From: Desulfobulbaceae bacterium UBA5173
GTDB lineage: Bacteria; Desulfobacterota; Desulfobulbia; Desulfobulbales; Desulfobulbaceae
Direction: 5' to 3'
Assembly: GCA_002413355.1 (NCBI GenBank)
Contig: DHWV01000037.1
Location: forward strand, 1 to 34,924
Length of the DNA: 34,924 nt
Within the stretch, counting starts at the first letter, position 1, and every line of letters begins with the position of its first letter. The notes under the pieces were generated by a model, which searched no databases, had not been told where the DNA came from, and saw only the letters and a list, made by a program, of their open reading frames with translations. Both the position numbers and the translations under genes were made by a program. Below are positions 32,608 to 34,924 of this stretch, in pieces.

Positions 32608-33135
32608 TCATCCGCCGACAATTTTTAACTCCATGTTATAGACGGCGGCGATCAAGCTGAAGCGAAGACCGAAACGCTTTCTTCTGTTGCGATATTGCTC
32701 GCTCAAAATGCGGAACTCTTTGATTCTGCAGAAAATATGCCGATCAGGATGCGTTTCCGAGACAAAGTCTGGTTGCTGACTTTTTGTTCTTTGTTCAGCG
32801 GATGGAGCTTGGTTTTCTTGGCCGGTGTCTGGCTGTTGGGGGTGATTTTAGCCACACCCTGATACCCGGCATCAGCCAGCAGGAGAACATGCGGCGGCAG
32901 GCTAAAGCCAGTTTCTTTGAAAAGCTGAAAATCATGTTTTCTGCCGACGCAAAAAGTAGCGGAAAGGATATTTCCTGTAGTCACCTCTGCAATCACTTGA
33001 GCTTTTTGCGTGTGACACTTTTTCTTGCCGCTATAATGCCACCGCTGTTTTTTTATGGCGTTCAACTGGCTGTTCTGTGGCATCAACCACGATAATTTCC
33101 AGCTCCATGCCGCCTGACTGAATCTACCGCCGTTC
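32608..33135 (-). pseudogene. decayed IS5-type (DDE_Tnp_4-like) transposase
   Basis: Pieces of one transposase occur in successive frames on the minus strand. ELEIIVVDATEQPVERHKK (first catalytic Asp, near 33050-33108) is followed after a frameshift by QRWHYSGKKKCHTQKAQVI...LFKETGFSLPPHVLLLADAGYQG (second Asp), then after another shift by HIFCRIKEFRILSEQYRNRR and AVYNMELKIVGG, ending at 32608. The order matches the ISL2/IS1031-like group of IS5. The N-terminal helix-turn-helix part is missing or unrecognisable, and I see no terminal inverted repeats. It abuts the 3' end of hemB. Not functional as read. Confidence 0.7.
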
Positions 33136-33233
33136 CGGAAAACCACGCCGCACAGGGCACGTGCCGGACGGCCATGCAAGCTCCAAGGCGACAACGCCGC
33201 CAAATGACGCGCCGCTTCCCGAGTTATCTTCGT

Positions 33234-34208
33234 TCAGCCCCGCAGCAACCTCGCCATATCTTTAGCAAAGTAGGTGAGGATGATGTCCGCGCCTGCCCGG
33301 CGGATAGAGAGCAGTGTCTCGGCCATCACCCGCTGCTCGTCAATCCAGCCCTTGGCCGCAGCTGCCTTGATCATCGCGTATTCGCCACTGACATGATATG
33401 CCGCAATAGGCAGATCGAATTCATCGCGCAGGCGGCTGATGATGTCCAAATATGCGACCGCCGGTTTGACCATCAATATGTCCGCACCTTCATCAACATC
33501 CAAGGTGGCCTCGCGCAGGGCCTCGCGGCTGTTGGCCGGATCCATCTGATAGCTGCGGCGGTCGCCGAACTGAGGCGCACAGTCGGCGGCATCACGGAAC
33601 GGGCCGTAGAAAGCTGAGGCGTATTTCACCGAATAGGCCATGATCGGCACGTTGTGAAAATCGTTCTCGTCCAGCGTGCTGCGGATTTCGCTCACCCGGC
33701 CATCCATCATGTCGGACGGCGCGACCATGTCCGCCCCGGCTTGGGCATGTGACAGCGCAGTCTTAGCCAGCAGCTCCAACGTTGCGTCATTGTCCACTTC
33801 TTTGCCAACAAGGCAGCCGCAGTGGCCGTGATCAGTGTATTCGCAGAGGCAGACATCGGTGATGACCGTCATCTCCGGGGCAGTGTTTTTCAGCTCCTTG
33901 ATCGCCTGCTGAACGATGCCATTTTTGGCGTGCGCACCGGAGCCGACCGCATCCTTTTTTTCCGGCAGGCCGAAGAGAATCACGGAGCGGACTCCAAGCG
34001 CAAGGCAGTCTTTGGCCTCTTGCTTGAGCTGATCCACAGACAGGCGGAACACGCCGGGCATAGAGGATACCTCTTCCTTTTTCCCTTTGCCCGGCATGAC
34101 AAAGAGCGGATAAACAAGCTGCTCCGGGGCCAGGCGGGTTTCGCGGATCATGGCGCGGAAGTTCTCGTTCTGCCGCATCCGGCGGGGTCGGTATTCGGGA
34201 AAGACCAT
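33234..34208 (-). CDS. hemB: porphobilinogen synthase (delta-aminolevulinic acid dehydratase)
   Basis: Condenses two 5-aminolevulinate molecules to porphobilinogen, feeding heme, siroheme and corrinoids. The 324-aa product has the zinc-cysteine motif DVCLCEYTDHGHCGC (residues 118-132), the Schiff-base lysines in AYSVKYAS and LMVKPA, MVAPSDMMDGRV and the AAYHVSGEYAMIKAA loop. AGAGGA lies seven bases before the ATG. The left end of a decayed IS30-like element begins some 40 bases upstream, and an IS5-type remnant lies just downstream, so the gene is flanked by mobile debris on both sides but intact. Confidence 0.95.
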   Translation of the reverse strand: MVFPEYRPRRMRQNENFRAMIRETRLAPEQLVYPLFVMPGKGKKEEVSSMPGVFRLSVDQLKQEAKDCLALGVRSVILFGLPEKKDAVGSGAHAKNGIVQQAIKELKNTAPEMTVITDVCLCEYTDHGHCGCLVGKEVDNDATLELLAKTALSHAQAGADMVAPSDMMDGRVSEIRSTLDENDFHNVPIMAYSVKYASAFYGPFRDAADCAPQFGDRRSYQMDPANSREALREATLDVDEGADILMVKPAVAYLDIISRLRDEFDLPIAAYHVSGEYAMIKAAAAKGWIDEQRVMAETLLSIRRAGADIILTYFAKDMARLLRG

Positions 34209-34250
34209 TTGTTTTTCCTCTGAGCTGTTGTAAGATGTCTGTTATCGCTG

Positions 34251-34924
34251 GTGAATTCAAGTTCCAAGTGCAACTTTTGCAGAGTTGAGAAAAGAGTGAG
34301 TTGTGGTAGCATGCTGGCTCATTTCTCACCGCCAAGCAAGAGAAAAACTACACACAACTCACCGAAGCAGAACGTAACCAAATTTACGCATTAAAGCAAG
34401 CAGGACATAAGAAATCAGCAATTGCCTTGCAGCATGACCGAAACAGATCAACTATCGGTCGAGAATTGCAGCGTAATTGTGGACTTCGTGGCTATCTGTG
34501 GACTTCGTGGCTATCGGCCCAAGCAGGCGCAACAACGAGCTGTTCAACGCCGCAAAGAAAAGGCGCAAACAGAAATCTTCAGATCAGTCATGAACGAATT
34601 GATCAACATGTTGCCCATGACAAGCAGCAAGGAGGAATCCTATACCTCCATCTACGCTGCCGAAAGAAAAGAAGAAAAGGTTATGGCAGCAATGACCGGC
34701 GTGGTCAGATCAAGAACCGAGTTTCGATAGATCATCGCCCCAGCATCGTTGAAGAACGTTGTCGGATTGGTGATTGGGAGGTGGATACGGTGATCGGTCG
34801 TCGGGGATGAGCTGTTCTTGTCACCTTGGCGGAACGGAAAACGCGCTTCAGCGTTATCGCTCTTGCGTCGGGTAAACGGGCAGATAGCGGCGGGTAGGCT
34901 CTTGTCCAATCCCTTCTTCCTCAC
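34251..34924 (+). mobile_element. decayed IS30-family element (left part)
   Basis: From about 34310 the plus strand reads KQEKNYTQLTEAERNQIYAL, then KKSAIALQHDRNRSTIGREL, the helix-turn-helix start of an IS30 transposase, but without an in-frame ATG. An exact 19-base tandem duplication (34478-34515) then shifts the frame: GYRPKQAQQRAVQRRKEKAQ continues in another frame. The part holding the usual WSPEQI segment is missing. The first frame resumes at ISHERIDQHVAHDKQQGG, then YGSNDRRGQIKNRVSIDHRP, then GDWEVDTVIGRRG (first catalytic Asp). A stop follows at once, although family sequence continues (AVLVTLAERKTRFSVIAL). The left edge is estimated from the AT-rich sequence around 34251; the right end lies outside the window. 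Confidence 0.75.
34478..34515 (+). repeat. exact 19-base tandem duplication inside the IS30 transposase
   Basis: TGTGGACTTCGTGGCTATC occurs twice back to back (34478-34496 and 34497-34515). As 19 is not a multiple of three, it moves the transposase out of frame. Removing one copy restores LRGYRPKQAQQRA, the expected family continuation, so the duplication itself is a lesion. Confidence 0.9.

Overview
The window looks like a stretch of Desulfobacterota chromosome, probably Desulfobulbaceae-like and possibly a cable-bacteria relative. This is inference: the adenylate kinase is of the metal-binding type described from Desulfovibrio, AICAR transformylase stands alone without the usual PurH fusion, and TPR-CHAT, MORN and thrombospondin type-3 (TSP3) sequences occur together. 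No rRNA, tRNA or CRISPR array was seen. Most of the window is GC-rich housekeeping DNA, broken by clearly AT-richer accessory patches, notably 2.85-3.5 kb, 13.9-14.6 kb, 25.96-26.6 kb and 29.7-32.6 kb.

Layout. 0-4.5 kb: a decayed TSP3 gene end, a frameshifted DUF2442 gene, homoserine dehydrogenase (minus), adenylate kinase, a predicted TRADD-N-associated membrane protein, a DUF302 protein and a broken gmhA-type gene whose end is replaced by a TSP3-like tail. 4.5-10.8 kb: a DUF1015 protein, a small secreted cysteine-repeat protein, a membrane protein, a VapBC-type toxin-antitoxin pair and a large exported TPR-CHAT protease. 10.9-14.6 kb: queD-queE (7-deazaguanine synthesis), a RecD-type helicase and a membrane-anchored coiled-coil protein. 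14.7-18.9 kb: an HtrA/Deg protease with DUF2065, purM, and a moaA-mogA molybdenum cofactor pair. 19.2-23 kb: hflK-hflC, an Mrp/ApbC Fe-S carrier and a metallo-beta-lactamase-fold hydrolase. 23-26 kb: a pabB-pabC fusion translationally coupled to two MORN-repeat genes, the first of them broken. 26-29.6 kb: two tiny unassigned frames, a membrane diguanylate cyclase and a stand-alone AICAR transformylase. 29.6-32.4 kb: a small secreted protein and an AT-rich two-gene module (AAC(3)-family acetyltransferase and DUF4910/DUF2172 aminopeptidase-like protein) with its own strong promoter and a dyad over the -10. 32.4-34.9 kb: a nested inverted-repeat element, a decayed IS5-type transposase, hemB, and the start of a decayed IS30-type element.

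The housekeeping genes supply purines (purM, AICAR transformylase, adk), folate (pabBC), molybdopterin, tetrapyrroles (hemB), queuosine precursors, Fe-S delivery and envelope quality control (htrA, hflKC). The accessory genes suggest conflict and signalling (TRADD-N-associated protein, VapBC, TPR-CHAT, GGDEF) and surface or natural-product chemistry (AAC(3)/DUF4910). A striking feature is how many genes are broken: TSP3 end, DUF2442, gmhA, MORN and two transposases. At least two breaks look like deletions at short direct repeats. That could be real genome decay, or chimera formation if the assembly came from amplified single-cell or single-filament DNA.
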